From Conchocele bisecta (lineage: Eukaryota > Mollusca > Bivalvia > Lucinida > Thyasiridae), in contig CM055265.1 in assembly GCA_029237695.1 (NCBI GenBank), positions 119,179,078 through 119,243,077 of the forward strand: 64,000 nt of DNA, given 5' to 3'. This document shows positions 32,798-43,360 of the stretch, piece after piece. The notes under the pieces are model-generated. The model worked only from the letters and a program-made list of their open reading frames with translations, was not told where the DNA came from and made no database searches. Position numbers and translations under genes: made by a program. How positions within the stretch are numbered: position 1 is the first letter of the stretch; each line of letters starts with the position of its first letter.

Positions 32798-33774
32798 GTC
32801 TGTAGTTCTGAGTACATAACTCTAATTACATTTCATTACATTGCATTACGTAAGATTTATGACTAAATGACTAAAATTCCAAATGTGAGCTTGAAGCGTT
32901 CTTTTTTTACTTTCTTCTTCATGGAGATGGCCTAAGAATTTTTCTAATACACACTTTATTAGGTAAGTTTATGGTAATACTTGTTGTGTTATATTGTAGA
33001 ATTGTCTCTCAATAACAATAATGAAGTATGAACGTCAATGTCTATATTTTAGTGCGTGAAGTGCTGTTATGCAGATTTTTACTGTGTAGCGTGGTGTAGT
33101 GATATAGTGTAACCTGTTGTTGCCTATAAAGCAGAAAATGTGCAGGTAGCTGGTCTGGGGCCACACTGATTGTAAACTCAATAAACTCCATTGCATGTCG
33201 CATTGTATATGTCAAGGACATAATATAGTATGTATAAGACTATGATGATGATGTGCTGCAAATCCTTGGATTACCACGGTCTGCTGGCTTTGTTTACCTT
33301 ATCAGCTGTCTGTTTGTATACACCATGCTAATCCCAGACATCAAAGCAGTCACTCTGCATGTGTGTTCTATTTATAGACCATGAAATTCCCTCTCTATCA
33401 TTGATCATGTGACTACACTACTCCCAAACAAAGGAAGCATGCTCCTTATCAATACATAGTGGCAAAACAATGAGGATTTGAGTAACCAGGGTTTTGACAA
33501 GCAGGGGCTTCATTCATACATGAGTAAACAGTAAGTAGACTTTTAATACGTTTTTACAACCCTTAATGATTAGTCACTGAAGTGGTATCTGTAGTAATTT
33601 ACTTTTATGGGTGTTCATTTCCTGAAATGTATCAACTTTCAAGTTAAACGTCAACCGCAAACATGATGTTCATGAATAGCATCATTCTGTGGCAATGGTT
33701 CACCTATCAGGTCAGCGAGTTCATGTACACAGATTTTGTCACATAACGTAGGATACACGTTACCTGTACACACC

Positions 33775-33797
33775 ATGGAGGATTTAAGAATATCCAG
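33775..33797 (+). CDS. Candidate alternative first coding exon of NAV
   Basis: ATG in a strong context (ACACACCATGG, A at -3 and G at +4) starts MEDLRIS, then AG|GTAAGCG, a near-consensus splice donor. The split codon (AG plus A of the 56877 exon) gives Arg. This is the same phase as the donor at 25994, so MEDLRIS-R-LPAYG would read on. It lies in a repeat-free stretch (about 33200-33990). CH-less forms from internal promoters are described for vertebrate NAV genes. Seven codons are too few to exclude chance; this is a candidate only. Confidence 0.35.
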
Positions 33798-34040
33798 GTA
33801 AGCGTTTGATAGAGAAAATTAATTTAAATGATCATGATGATGCATCTAAACTATGTCATTTGTTGAAAACTACAAACCCTTTTAAAATATTTTAGTTTGT
33901 TTTGTTTTTACTTTGATAAAAAGAATAATTCCCAACATAATTTTGAACAGTATGTGTGTATTGTAAGGTTATGTATTGTAATATCCAACGGTTAACATTT
34001 TGAACCCTCATGTGCAAGCTTAACATTATATAATTATTTG

Positions 34041-34228
34041 TTAAGCCTTACAATGTTGAATTCAATTTGATCGTCTGCTGTTTATTTTCTATTTTTCTCA
34101 TCAAAAACCTGCCTTGACACCACCGTAGAATCATTTCCTTTGTCAAACCATGTATTTATTGACAAAGAAGACAAAATAAATGTAGAAAATAATAGCAGAC
34201 AACAAATTTCCCACATTCTAAGGCTTAA
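34041..34228. repeat. TTAA hairpin element T1, divergent copy
   Basis: TTAAGCCTTACAATGTTGAA to CATTCTAAGGCTTAA. GTCTGCTGTTTATTTTC and AATAGCAGACAAC arms remain; half the apex is gone. It shares its right TTAA with the next element. Confidence 0.75.
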
Positions 34229-34438
34229 CCCTTACTATGCTGAACTAAATTCTGTCGTCTGCTGGAAATGTTTTTATTTTCTATATTTCTCGATAAAAAC
34301 CTGTTTTGGCAGCGCATGAGAATCGTCTCCACTGGAGACGATTCTCATGTGCTGCCAAAACAGGTTCTTTGTGAAGAATTAAGGCAAAGATGAAAAACAG
34401 CAGACGACAATTTTCGTCTTGCGCGTAGTGAGGGTTAA
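34225..34438. repeat. TTAA hairpin element T1, GTCTCC core (complete)
   Basis: TTAACCCTTACTATGCTGAA to GCGTAGTGAGGGTTAA. The apex GAATCGTCTCCACTGGAGACGATTC is fully paired within CATGAG/CTCATG. Confidence 0.9.
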
Positions 34439-34512
34439 GGTCTATGTAACTGTAACACAACATATTTCTCATGATACCGTAATAGTATTTTTACACAAGT
34501 GCATGAAGTCAG

Positions 34513-34558
34513 TCCAATATTTATTAGCCGATCTATTTATAGATCGGCTAATATATTG
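34513..34558. repeat. Short palindrome ATTAGCCGATCTAT
   Basis: CCAATATTTATTAGCCGATC mirrored by GATCGGCTAATATATTGG. It marks the left side of an otherwise repeat-free stretch to about 35330. Confidence 0.7.
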
Positions 34559-34734
34559 GTCATCCATCGAATTCTGAAAAAGTTTGTAGCAACCCTTTTC
34601 TCCACTATTCGGTAATCTACGAACGCGAATTTTGCTGTATCACTTCCAAATTGCATCAACCGATAAAGTTTGCATTTTTGGCAATTATCTCCGTTTAAAA
34701 CTTTAAATATAGCCAAATAACACAATTTTTAATA

Positions 34735-35330
34735 CGTAATGAGCTGAACGCCGGAAGAGATTGAACCCGGAAGTTGTTGAAGTCCATAGTTGGGCCTGAT
34801 TATTGGGCTAATTTAAAGCTTTTATTTATTAAAGTTTCAGCCACGTATAATCGCATAAAATGTGTTTATTCGGCTAATTTATAATCGACCTCTGCTCAAA
34901 ATCTCCTCCGACTAGCAACCCCAGCATCTCGGGTTTATCCCATTGACGCTAGTTAATATTCACAAAATTTTCCACCAATCAAAACGAAGAATTGCCCTTC
35001 ATAGCGAACTTTGATTTGTTTACGTATCATGCAGGGATGACAGGGATGCATCCAGCACGCGCGATTGCGGCAATCCCCCTTAATTATTGTCAATGCCGCA
35101 AATTATTGATTGTCTTGCACCCGATATCGCGCAAAAAATCACGGATGGGCCCCTTTTTAAATGACCAGTGCGCACATTAAAAAAACGTCATTGACTAATT
35201 AAACGCGCTGCGTATTTAAATCATTGGAAGTTCAATCGAGTTTGTGCGGCCGCTGAACGTAAGCTTCGAGTCGATGTAAACCATTTAAATCGATAAACAA
35301 GGGATAAACAAGTGATAACGTTAACCTGTT
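34735..35330. other. Unique, CpG-containing stretch of unknown role
   Basis: No family repeat is visible. CpG words are frequent (GCACGCGCGATTGCGG, CCGATATCGCGCAAAA, GTGCGGCCGCTGAACGTAAG). A TATTTAAATC box at about 35213 lies some 40 bp before a GAAC|GTAAGC donor-like site. It could be a promoter or enhancer, or simply old unique intron. No frame is convincing. Confidence 0.3.
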
Positions 35331-35333
35331 ATG

Positions 35334-35510
35334 CTCCATTGGGGCCGAGCTACTAAAGTGACTGGTGTGGCATGGAAATATTGAGTTCTGATTTTGGGAA
35401 TTTTCCTCATCGTGGACCCGTTTAATGCGGGATAGTACAACCCGTTGGCCTGGCCTTAAATGACCTTAGCTGTTGATAGGCCGTTAAACACCAATACTCA
35501 CTCGCTCGCT
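35334..35510 (-). repeat. SINE-like family A, 3' portion on + strand
   Basis: GGCATGGAAATATTGAGTTC, CCTGGCCTTAAATGACCTTA and GGCCGTTAAACACCAATACT. A homopolymer C run (35515-35542) follows immediately. Confidence 0.75.
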
Positions 35511-35753
35511 CCCCACCCCCCCCCCCCCCCCCCCCCCCCCCCAGACTCAGTAACTACTAAAATGCGGACATATATTGAACCCTGATTTGATCGGCTAATA
35601 ACATCATGCTCTGCATGACTTTTCATTATGAATTTAGTTATTAGTCAAAGTTATTCACTTTAATTTCTCTGAAATAATGACTTTGGGGTGAATAAAATAA
35701 GATGACATTTGTACATTATTAGCTGTCCAAAAATACACCCTGTCTGTCCAACC

Positions 35754-35996
35754 TTAACCCTTTCAACACCACAGACCTCTATAGAGACAATGTTTGCAAA
35801 CAGTGCAGATCCAGATGAGCCGGCTCGTAACGAGCCGTCTCATCAGGATCTCCACTGTTTGTTAATAGTTATCAAATTTGAAAAAATTACCCTTTCTGAA
35901 GAATGGAATAGCCTGAAAATTTGAATGGACCAATGAAATAGCATGAAACAGTGGCATGGAACAGCCCATTAAGTTACTTGGTGTTGAAAGGGTTAA
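35754..35996. repeat. TTAA hairpin element T2 (complete)
   Basis: TTAACCCTTTCAACACCACA to TTGGTGTTGAAAGGGTTAA. The core AGATCCAGATGAGCCGGCTC pairs with GAGCCGTCTCATCAGGATCT. Directly followed by an A-like scrap (GGCCTTAGCTGTTGTTGATG). Confidence 0.9.
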
Positions 35997-36199
35997 ATGG
36001 CCTTAGCTGTTGTTGATGGGCCGTTGCATACACATAATCAAACTGGCCACTTCTAGAACAACACTACTCGGACAACAGGAATCATCGGACAAATATTTGA
36101 CCACCACTAAAATTAGACAGTCAATTTAATTAGACAGTCAATTAATGTTTAATTCCTCTGTGATGGCCACTCTTTCGTTCGCATGGCAATGACATCTTG

Positions 36200-36345
36200 T
36201 GAAACATATTTACAAAATATTTACGATATTTTCCGTAAATGACATAAGTTGACAAAATTTCCGTAGCAAATATGGAATTGAATTCCGATTTGCTATGGAA
36301 ATTTTGTCCATTTTTGACATCGTATGCAGAAAATATCACAGTTTA
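36200..36345. repeat. Inverted repeat around TTCCGTAGCAAAT
   Basis: GATATTTTCCGTAAATGACA and GACAAAATTTCCGTAGCAAA are mirrored by TTTGCTATGGAAATTTTGTC and ATCGTATGCAGAAAATATC. The centre is GGAATTGAATTCC. Confidence 0.75.
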
Positions 36346-36585
36346 AGTAAATATTTTTTCTTGAAAAATCACACGTCTTCTTAGGAACAAAATTGTTCGG
36401 CTCATCTCGTATAACCCCCCGCTTTGGTTATCAAAGAAAATTGCCATATCAAAGAGTAAATGCAATAATTTAAACTGAATGGCTCCGAGTCAGAAATTTC
36501 TCCTTACCAATCAAGTTTAGGAGTCAATTCTTAAAAATCTGATTAATTTACTCCTTTTTGGGAGTTATCAGGAGCCTAGCTGTAT

Positions 36586-36739
36586 GAAAATGGGGTGTTT
36601 TTGTTTTAAAAAATGTGAAAATTACTCGCAAAAGTGCAGATGCTGAAGAGATTGTCATGAGCCAGCTCATCTGGATCTACACTATATGCCAATACCACTA
36701 TACAGATCTGTAGTGTTGAATGGGTGTTGAATGGGTTAA
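36586..36739. repeat. TTAA hairpin element T2, inverted and truncated
   Basis: GGGGTGTTTTTGTTTTAAAA, core hairpin GTCATGAGCCAGCTCATCTG, then GTTGAATGGGTTAA. The right TTAA is shared with the T4 element. Confidence 0.75.
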
Positions 36740-36963
36740 CCCTTTCCCTGTTTTGCGATATTTCGACTCTTCCAAATCGAAAACATCTGAATAAAAGAAT
36801 CAAATGCTGGGTCAATGCTGGTTAAATTATCTGATAGAGTAGAAAACATTGTGGGAAAAGGAGAAATTGCTTGCTACAAGCAATTTCTCCTTTTCCCACA
36901 ATGTTTTCTAAAGACATCTTCTGCAGAGGCGTGAAAAGTCGTTTCTATCAGGGAATGGGTTAA
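36736..36963. repeat. TTAA hairpin element T4, copy 1
   Basis: TTAACCCTTTCCCTGTTTTG to ATCAGGGAATGGGTTAA. The central palindrome is AGAAAACATTGTGGGAAAAG, GAGAAATTGCTTG and its complement. The only other copy is at 42776-43004 and differs by a few bases. Confidence 0.92.
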
Positions 36964-37186
36964 TAACCCTTTGAACCCGAAAGCCCGCTATAGCGGTGTT
37001 TGTAAACAGTGCAGATCGTAACGAGCCGTCTCATCAGGATCTGCACTTTTTGCAAGTAATTTTCATCTTTTTTAGAACAAAAACACCCCCTTTTCTTAAA
37101 TGGACTAGTCTGAAAAGAATCTTGTGACAATTAGAATGGTTGCAAAATGAACATATCAAAATCCATTCCAGTTACTTCGGAGTTAA
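36960..37186. repeat. TTAA hairpin element T2, one core arm lost
   Basis: TTAATAACCCTTTGAACCCG and GTGCAGATCGTAACGAGCCG / CTCATCAGGATCTGCAC. The CAGATGAGCCGGCTC segment is deleted. Third member of a TTAA-joined run. Confidence 0.8.
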
Positions 37187-37195
37187 AATTACAAG

Positions 37196-37330
37196 TAAAA
37201 GTATTTTCACTATTCAATTTGAAAATTAATGCGTATTTCACTCCCAATTTTGATGATCAATGCGTATTTTGCTAAAATAAGTGCGTAAAATATGCCAATA
37301 TCTGCAGCTCTGCACATGGACATTGGAGAT
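37196..37330 (-). repeat. Family N fragment
   Basis: TTTTCACTATTCAATTTGAA, TGCGTATTTTGCTAAAATAA and GTGCGTAAAATATGCCAATA match the reverse of elements at 38.8 and 52.2 kb. Confidence 0.75.
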
Positions 37331-37454
37331 AAATAATGATTCCTACTTTTATAATTCAACACAATTCTCGCTGTGCATTGACCTTCAACACACTGACCAA
37401 TAACATATTTCTGTATCAGCCGTTACAGTCACAATCTGCATTCAAAAACAACAT

Positions 37455-37720
37455 TTAACCCTTTCAACACCACATGCCTGCACAGTGGCATTGACGCAAA
37501 GTGTAGATCCAGATGAGCCGGCTCGTGACGAGCCGGCTCATGACGAGCCGTCTCATCAGGATCTGCACTTTTTGCAAGTAATTTTCTTATTTTTTAGAAC
37601 AAAAACACCCCATTTTCATAAATGGACTAATCTGAAAATCATTTTGTGACAATTGGATTGGTCGGAAAATTTACATATCACAGTCCATGGCATTCCAGTT
37701 ACTTAGGGGTGATTGGAGTC
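37455..37720. repeat. TTAA hairpin element T2, duplicated core arm
   Basis: TTAACCCTTTCAACACCACA. The core reads GATGAGCCGGCTCGTGACGA, then GCCGGCTCATGACGAGCCG, i.e. the apex is repeated once before CTCATCAGGATC. The right end lacks TTAA. Confidence 0.85.
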
Positions 37721-38292
37721 ATTAATCCCCAGTGTCAGTGCCATTAATCAATTAGGCCAGAACTGACGTTTATATATATCTCTATAAACACTTTCTCTAA
37801 ATGTGTGTGTAGAAAATTGCATAAATTTCTACAGATTTGAATGTACTTATGCAAAACACATTTGTAAATCTAATTACAGCTGATACAGCACATATTGTAT
37901 ATATTCTAATACTTGCACCTAGTTGGCTGATAGTGGCCCCTCCCTGCCATATGTATGTTTGCATTTTCACATACAGATCAGGCCAATTAAACATAATATT
38001 ATTGGCATATTAAATTATTTGTATGAGACTTATCAATTTTGAGAATTTTCTGAAATTTATTTTGACGGTTTGCAATAACTTGTGTAAATGATTCAAAAGT
38101 TGCAGAGCACATGTGGAATAAAAATTCTGAATTTGTACTGAAATGTTTGCCAACTTTCACCATCATTTACAGAAAAGAAAAAGCTTTGTTGCCTTGACCT
38201 GTTACTAATGTAATAATACTGTTGCAGAAATTTACATTTTTATTTTCCCCAGCTGTTTATTTGAATTGGCTATATGTATGATTTATATATGC

Positions 38293-38490
38293 AGGGATTC
38301 CGCTGGGGAAAATAAAAAAATCGGCACTTCAAAAAAAACAAAAACAATTGGCGATAAAAAATTACAATTTTCTAAAAAAAATAACAAAAACTTTTCTTTT
38401 TTTTTTTTTCGAAAATTGTAACCTTTTATCGCCAATTGTTTATTTTTATCGCCAATTGCGAAAGTGGCAATCGCCAGCGGAATCCCTGTA
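38293..38490. repeat. Palindrome with ATTACAATTTTC / GAAAATTGTAA core
   Basis: GGGATTCCGCTGGGGAAAAT and CCAGCGGAATCCCTG are the outer arms. CAATTGGCGATAAAAAATTA and TTTTATCGCCAATTG are the inner ones. The inner hairpin is the one found at the centre of two C elements (3.97 and 56.25 kb). Confidence 0.85.
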
Positions 38491-38803
38491 TATGGATGTA
38501 TTGTATTTTGTCTGCAGAGTTAATTGTTAATATAAGTGTTTTAATTCAATTAGATAATAAAATATCTGTGTAAAATGTTTTAGTGACTCAACTCAGCCAT
38601 AATATAGATCGTTATCTGCCGGTATTTCAGACAGATTGCAAATTGACGGTTGTATGCTTATTCAGTTACAATATACAAATGTGCAAAATATTCTTTTGAA
38701 GTATTCGGGCCGCTTTATGAGTTATTATGTAATTATACCGATAAATTTAAATATATGAGTTTCAAGACAGTCTAGTCTACTCCATTTAGTCAACAAACCC
38801 GAG

Positions 38804-39270
38804 CTCCAGATAAGGTGCGTATTGGCATATTTTACGCATTTATGTTAGCTGAATATGCATTGATTATCTGTCAACAGTGGGAGTACAAAATACTCACAGA
38901 AATGTGAAAATATGCATTGATTTTCAAATTGAGTAGTGGAAATACTGTGATAAAGTTGAAAATTTACTTAGTTGAGCTGCAAAAAGCTTTTTGGCAGCTC
39001 AACTAAGTACATTTTCAAAGTGTTTGCTTTTTGCAGCTCAACTACGTAAATTTTCAACTTTATTATAGTATAAATAAGTGAATAAGAAATAAGACACTCA
39101 AATAAGTGAATTTTTAAATGTGTTTTATGTTTTCATCATTTGTTGCCTATTTAATAATGAAGAAACGCAATAATCCATCTGTAAAAAGAAAATACGCATT
39201 TAATTTGATAATTTGAAATCAGTGGGTACAATATTGTTTAGACACAAAACTTATCTGGAGTTCTGAAACT
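38804..39270 (+). repeat. Family N element with internal hairpin
   Basis: CCGAGCTCCAGATAAGGTGC to TTATCTGGAGTTCTGAAAC (inverted ends CTCCAGATAAG/CTTATCTGGAG). Inside, GAAAATTTACTTAGTTGAGC and its complement are repeated with AGCTGCAAAAAGC loops. A shorter copy is at 52199-52508. Confidence 0.85.
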
Positions 39271-39296
39271 ATCCAGTATAAACTTCCCTAGAGCTA

Positions 39297-39576
39297 TTAA
39301 CCCTTACACCACTATCTTCATTTTTTGTTGTCTGCTGTTTATTTTCTATTTTCCATCTTTATCATCAAAAACATGCTTTGACAGCACTTTAGAATAATTT
39401 ACAACATGCTTTGACAGCACTTCAGAATAATTTCTATTGGAAATGATTCTGAAGTGCTGTCAAACCATTGGAAATGATTCTGAAGTGCTGCCAAACCATG
39501 TTTTTATTGAGAAATAAGGCAAGATATAAAAGCAACAGTATATGACAATTGTTGTGTGTAGCGGTCTAAGGGTTAA
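39297..39576. repeat. TTAA hairpin element T1 with repeated right apex
   Basis: TTAACCCTTACACCACTATC to GCGGTCTAAGGGTTAA. GGAAATGATTCTGAAGTGCT followed by CAAACCATT occurs twice in a row, a 30-bp internal duplication of one arm. Confidence 0.9.
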
Positions 39577-39898
39577 CATTACGCAAACACGTCTTATTTG
39601 GAATTAATAAATCTGTGAACTACTTTCGGCAAGGGAGATAATCAATATCACGCGAACTATTTTCATACGAGCCAAGCGGATTGTTCTGTTTATTAGTATA
39701 TATAGTTTTAATCTATCTCCTGTGATATATAATGATACATTACTTCGATATGTTATGGGTACTAATACATTTTGTTTCAATAGCGTATCTCTGTAACGGT
39801 ATCGTTGTAGATGGAGTTGCAAAATAATTTAATAATTATTACGTTCAAATGGTTGCGTAATACTGATAGCACTTCTGTATAAATGTAATCGTCGTAAA

Positions 39899-39986
39899 TG
39901 GCGCAATAGTCGCGAGGTTAAGGTCGTCGACTTTTATGATTTAATTATCGATTCCCGAAAGGGTCGGGGATTCAAACCTCGACATG
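39899..39986 (+). repeat. tRNA-like sequence (tRNA-derived SINE head or tRNA pseudogene)
   Basis: TAGTCGCGAGGTTAAGGTCG resembles the A-box/D-arm of long-variable-arm tRNAs (GAGTGGTTAAGGC in Ser/Leu). GTCGGGGATTCAAACCTCGA forms a T-arm with B-box GATTCAAACC. No acceptable acceptor stem or anticodon arm is seen, so a functional tRNA is unlikely. AT-rich sequence follows. Confidence 0.5.
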
Positions 39987-40356
39987 GTATATATTTTTTT
40001 TCTCCATATATATTATTTTTGTGATTTTAATATATTCACAATTTTATGATTTTAATAAAAGTAGCTATAAATATGTTTTTTTTAAGTTTGAGGTACTGTC
40101 TATACCATATAATTTGTTACTGTCCCAAAATCTATTTTTTTGGCTGTCACAATTAATTAATTTTCGGACAGCAAACATTTTTTTATGAATTTGAATTAAT
40201 TATTGTCCTCCATCTGATCACAACACTGTTGGAGCTGCGCATGTGGCTACGACGACCAGAATTCACTGGCCGCAAACACAGTAGAATTTGACGTCTATTT
40301 ATTAAATTATTATTTTTTATTTTATTTGAATTCCGCGTGAGCGCTGAATTTTGTGT

Positions 40357-40580
40357 CAACACCATTTACAGAAAATATTGGTGATTTTCTAAACGAATAT
40401 CGGAGAAATGCGGCTATATATTTTGTGTCAATTTTCAACACCATTTATGGAAAAAAATACTGATTTTTTAAAACAATATCGGCACAACAAATAAATACGG
40501 TGATAGAATTTTTGTCGACTTTTCAACACCATTTACGGAAATTATTACTGATTTTCTAAAAACAATATCGGCGAAAGTGT
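40357..40580. repeat. Short degenerate tandem repeat (79-88 bp, 3 units)
   Basis: CAACACCATTTACGGAAA, TACTGATTTTCTAAAA and CAATATCGGC recur at 40357, 40436 and 40524. The following 40600-41420 is repeat-free with many CpG; an 87-residue + frame (40626-40889) has no recognisable domain. Confidence 0.65.
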
Positions 40581-41294
40581 ACTGAACTACTTTTTTTTTT
40601 AAATAACCAGCCGTCTAATAGATCTGTGTATAACCGAGAGTATATCGTTAATTGTCATGTTGTCTCCGACAGTGAGGTGTTGCGGCACACATCAAAACGA
40701 CACGTCAATTTCAAAACATTGCCTAAGGGTCAGTCAACATTTACAGCTGTGTGGTGTCATCAGATCAACACCTCGTCACACACGACTGCTCATTATCGAT
40801 TTTTTTCCACACAAAGCGACGTGTATTTACAACTAGATCTGTGTAATGTGTCTGGTGTAGCCAAAGACCATACATACATTCGTAATTAGTCACAGATGTA
40901 GCCTTAAAATATAATCAATTTCCTTAAATTACGTCCGCAAGTTGACAGATATTTCAGAGCAGACGTCATCGTAATTTGCCCGTTATTAATTTTCCAAAAT
41001 TAGCCGTTATATTCTGGTAAATGGCGTTGAAAGTTGACAATAAATTGAGACCAGATCAGTACGTTAAATCGCTATAGACGTCAACTGACGATCCGATGAG
41101 AGAGAGTAATACCGTTTACGCGTATCCAATGTTAAATATACATCGTTATTTTGTTATGACTTTCGTAGTTTTTACCGAGAAATTCAAACCGTTTCTATTA
41201 TTGGGGAACATAATATCATGATTAGCACACCGTTTCACTAAGCTGGGGCTACTCAGGGAATGGGATCACACGGTCTATTGTTTACACTGGATTA

Positions 41295-41318
41295 ATGGCG
41301 GCCCCAATGAGGTATCAG
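41295..41318 (+). CDS. Weak candidate first coding exon
   Basis: ATGGCGGCCCCAATGAGGTA then TCAG|GTAAAT. Using this donor the exon is eight codons in phase 0, which does not fit the phase-2 acceptor at 56877. An alternative donor after ATGAG (GTATCA) would fit. It sits at the end of the CpG-containing unique stretch starting near 40600. Chance is a real alternative. Confidence 0.15.
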
Positions 41319-42143
41319 GTAAATCTTATTTTTCAATAATACGACTGTGGTTTCTTCCTTTTAGTGATGACTTTAGCAGCATTACTTATATGTAGTTAGT
41401 CTGAACATTCTGCAGAGAAATTTTAATTGGACGGAATCGAGCGTTGTTTAAACTTGTCCGGTTCATATGCACAGGTCAAAATATGAACTGAAAATGGCGC
41501 TTTGTGTGACAGAAATCCGTACGCGGACGAATAAAAAAAATATTTTGTTATAAATATCACATATAGCGAAACAGAGGTAGCATCTACTGTTTTAATAATA
41601 TACATACATATTGTAATTAATGTTTAATAGTGATATACTTATGAATAATATACGATACTATGGTTTATACTCCAGCACTATGTTTTAAGGCTGTGTGATT
41701 TGCCTCAATATAAGCTGGATTAATTAATATTATATTCATGCGCTTCATGAGAACATCAATACATTTAAAATATACAAATATTACTTAAAGGGGTACCGAT
41801 ATGATACATTTTAATAATATAAATATTGAAAATACACATTACAATCGCTTACAACATAAGTTATTGATAGAAAATAGTCACTGCATCGTGACCTATTTGA
41901 CCGCATTATTTATTGCGCGAGTACCTCATCATATCCCCTGTTTACATAGGTAACTGGGGGTATAGTGAGGTACGCTCGCTAATACAATGTTTGCGTAATG
42001 ATCTTTCTGATGAGAATTTAAACTGGGGTCCCATCTCTTAATTGACCTTTTAAACATTGAACCCATTCACTTTTCACTTTCTACTGAACTACATGTACTT
42101 GTCAATTAAATACTTTCAGATGATATAAATACTACATCTACTC

Positions 42144-42290
42144 TAGCTAATTTCACCAAAATTTCACCAAAATTGCTAAGCATACTTATCTAGCTGCAAT
42201 AAAGTATACTTTAAGGGAGTAATCATTTATTTTCCCCTAATTGCATTATTTCATATAGAACTAACAACTGCATATATTTCATGCACTGTC
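42144..42290. repeat. Family G fragment
   Basis: CTAATTTCACCAAAATT, TACTTTAAGGGAGTAATCAT and GAACTAACAACTGCATATAT match the left half of G. The palindromic centre is missing. Confidence 0.7.
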
Positions 42291-42775
42291 AAAACATATT
42301 TTTGTTAAAACTTTGAAAATAAGAAAAAATGGCAGCAAAGAACATTTTAATTCAGCATTCTAAGGTTTCAAATTCAGGATCACACATGAGTGATGGTTTA
42401 TTAATACAATCTTGCGGTTTTCCAAAAAAAAATTAACTTGTTGTTGCTGCTGTGAAAGTCCCTGGTTTGTTTTTCGCAAAACGCTTTCCACTCTAGGGTA
42501 ATTATTAGTCTATGTGTCATCCACAAACTTCAACTGCAAAGAATTTCAGGACGTTCAGTCCTTTGATTATTATTATTTACAATTTTGAGGAATAGAATAA
42601 GCTCTGTCTTGTGAGACGTGTCCATCCCAAGATCATTATGTCTTCCCTCAACCCCTCAGGTGCCTGTAAGATAGTAGATCTATGATCACTTATTATTGTC
42701 AGTAAACAAGGTATTGATCAATCTATGATCTCCAACAGGTGTCAGGACAAAACATGCCTTATATCCACACCCAGC

Positions 42776-43004
42776 TTAACCCTTTCCCTGTTTTGAGATA
42801 TTTCGACTCTTCCAAATCGAAAACATCTGAATAAAAGAATCAAATGCTGTGTCAAATGATGGTTAAATTATCTGATAGAGTAGAAAACATTGTGGGAAAA
42901 GGAGAAATTGCTTGTTACAAGCAATTTCTCCTTTTCCCACAATGTTTTCTAAAGACATCTTCTGCAGAGGCGTGCAAAGTCGTTTCTATCAGGGAAAGGG
43001 TTAA
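42776..43004. repeat. TTAA hairpin element T4, copy 2
   Basis: TTAACCCTTTCCCTGTTTTG to ATCAGGGAAAGGGTTAA with perfect ends. Very close to the copy at 36736-36963, which suggests recent activity. Confidence 0.93.
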
Positions 43005-43085
43005 GCATAACTTGTATCCATGATCAGTATAGCTTTTCATTATTGTTGCTTCATATCATGCAATGTTGGACAATCAGTAGCTATT

Positions 43086-43299
43086 TTAACCCTTAGACCA
43101 CTACTCACAACAATTGTCGCCTTATTTCTCAATAAAAACATGGTTTGACAGCACTTCAGAATCATTTCCAATGGAAATGATTCTGAAGTGCTGTCAAAGC
43201 ATGTTGTAAATTATTTCAAATCATGTTTTTGATGATAAAATGGAAAATAGAAAATAAACAGCAGACAACAAAAAAATAAGATAGCGGTCTAAGGGTTAA
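43086..43299. repeat. TTAA hairpin element T1, apex type ATTTCC
   Basis: TTAACCCTTAGACCACTACT to GCGGTCTAAGGGTTAA. The apex CTTCAGAATCATTTCCAATG/GAAATGATTCTGAAG is fully paired. Part of the left GTCTGCTG arm is deleted. Confidence 0.9.
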
Positions 43300-43360
43300 C
43301 CTTTTTCATGCTGAGGATACGCCATTATGTTTGCGGAAAAATCCTAAATATTTTCCTTCT
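43296..43360. repeat. T3 left end joined to T1 through a shared TTAA
   Basis: TTAACCTTTTTCATGCTGAG, CGCCATTATGTTTGCGG and CCTAAATATTTTCC. The remainder of T3 is missing. Confidence 0.75.

Noticed and set aside
35515..35542. Poly-C run (and the poly-G run at 6991-7004) as a possible structural element
   Set aside because: Simple homopolymers next to repeats; their length is unreliable in sequencing, and nothing nearby suggests a function.
40626..40889. 87-residue open frame on + in a repeat-free region
   Set aside because: No domain or splice-site support, and the composition is not clearly coding. It is kept only as part of the CpG-containing region.
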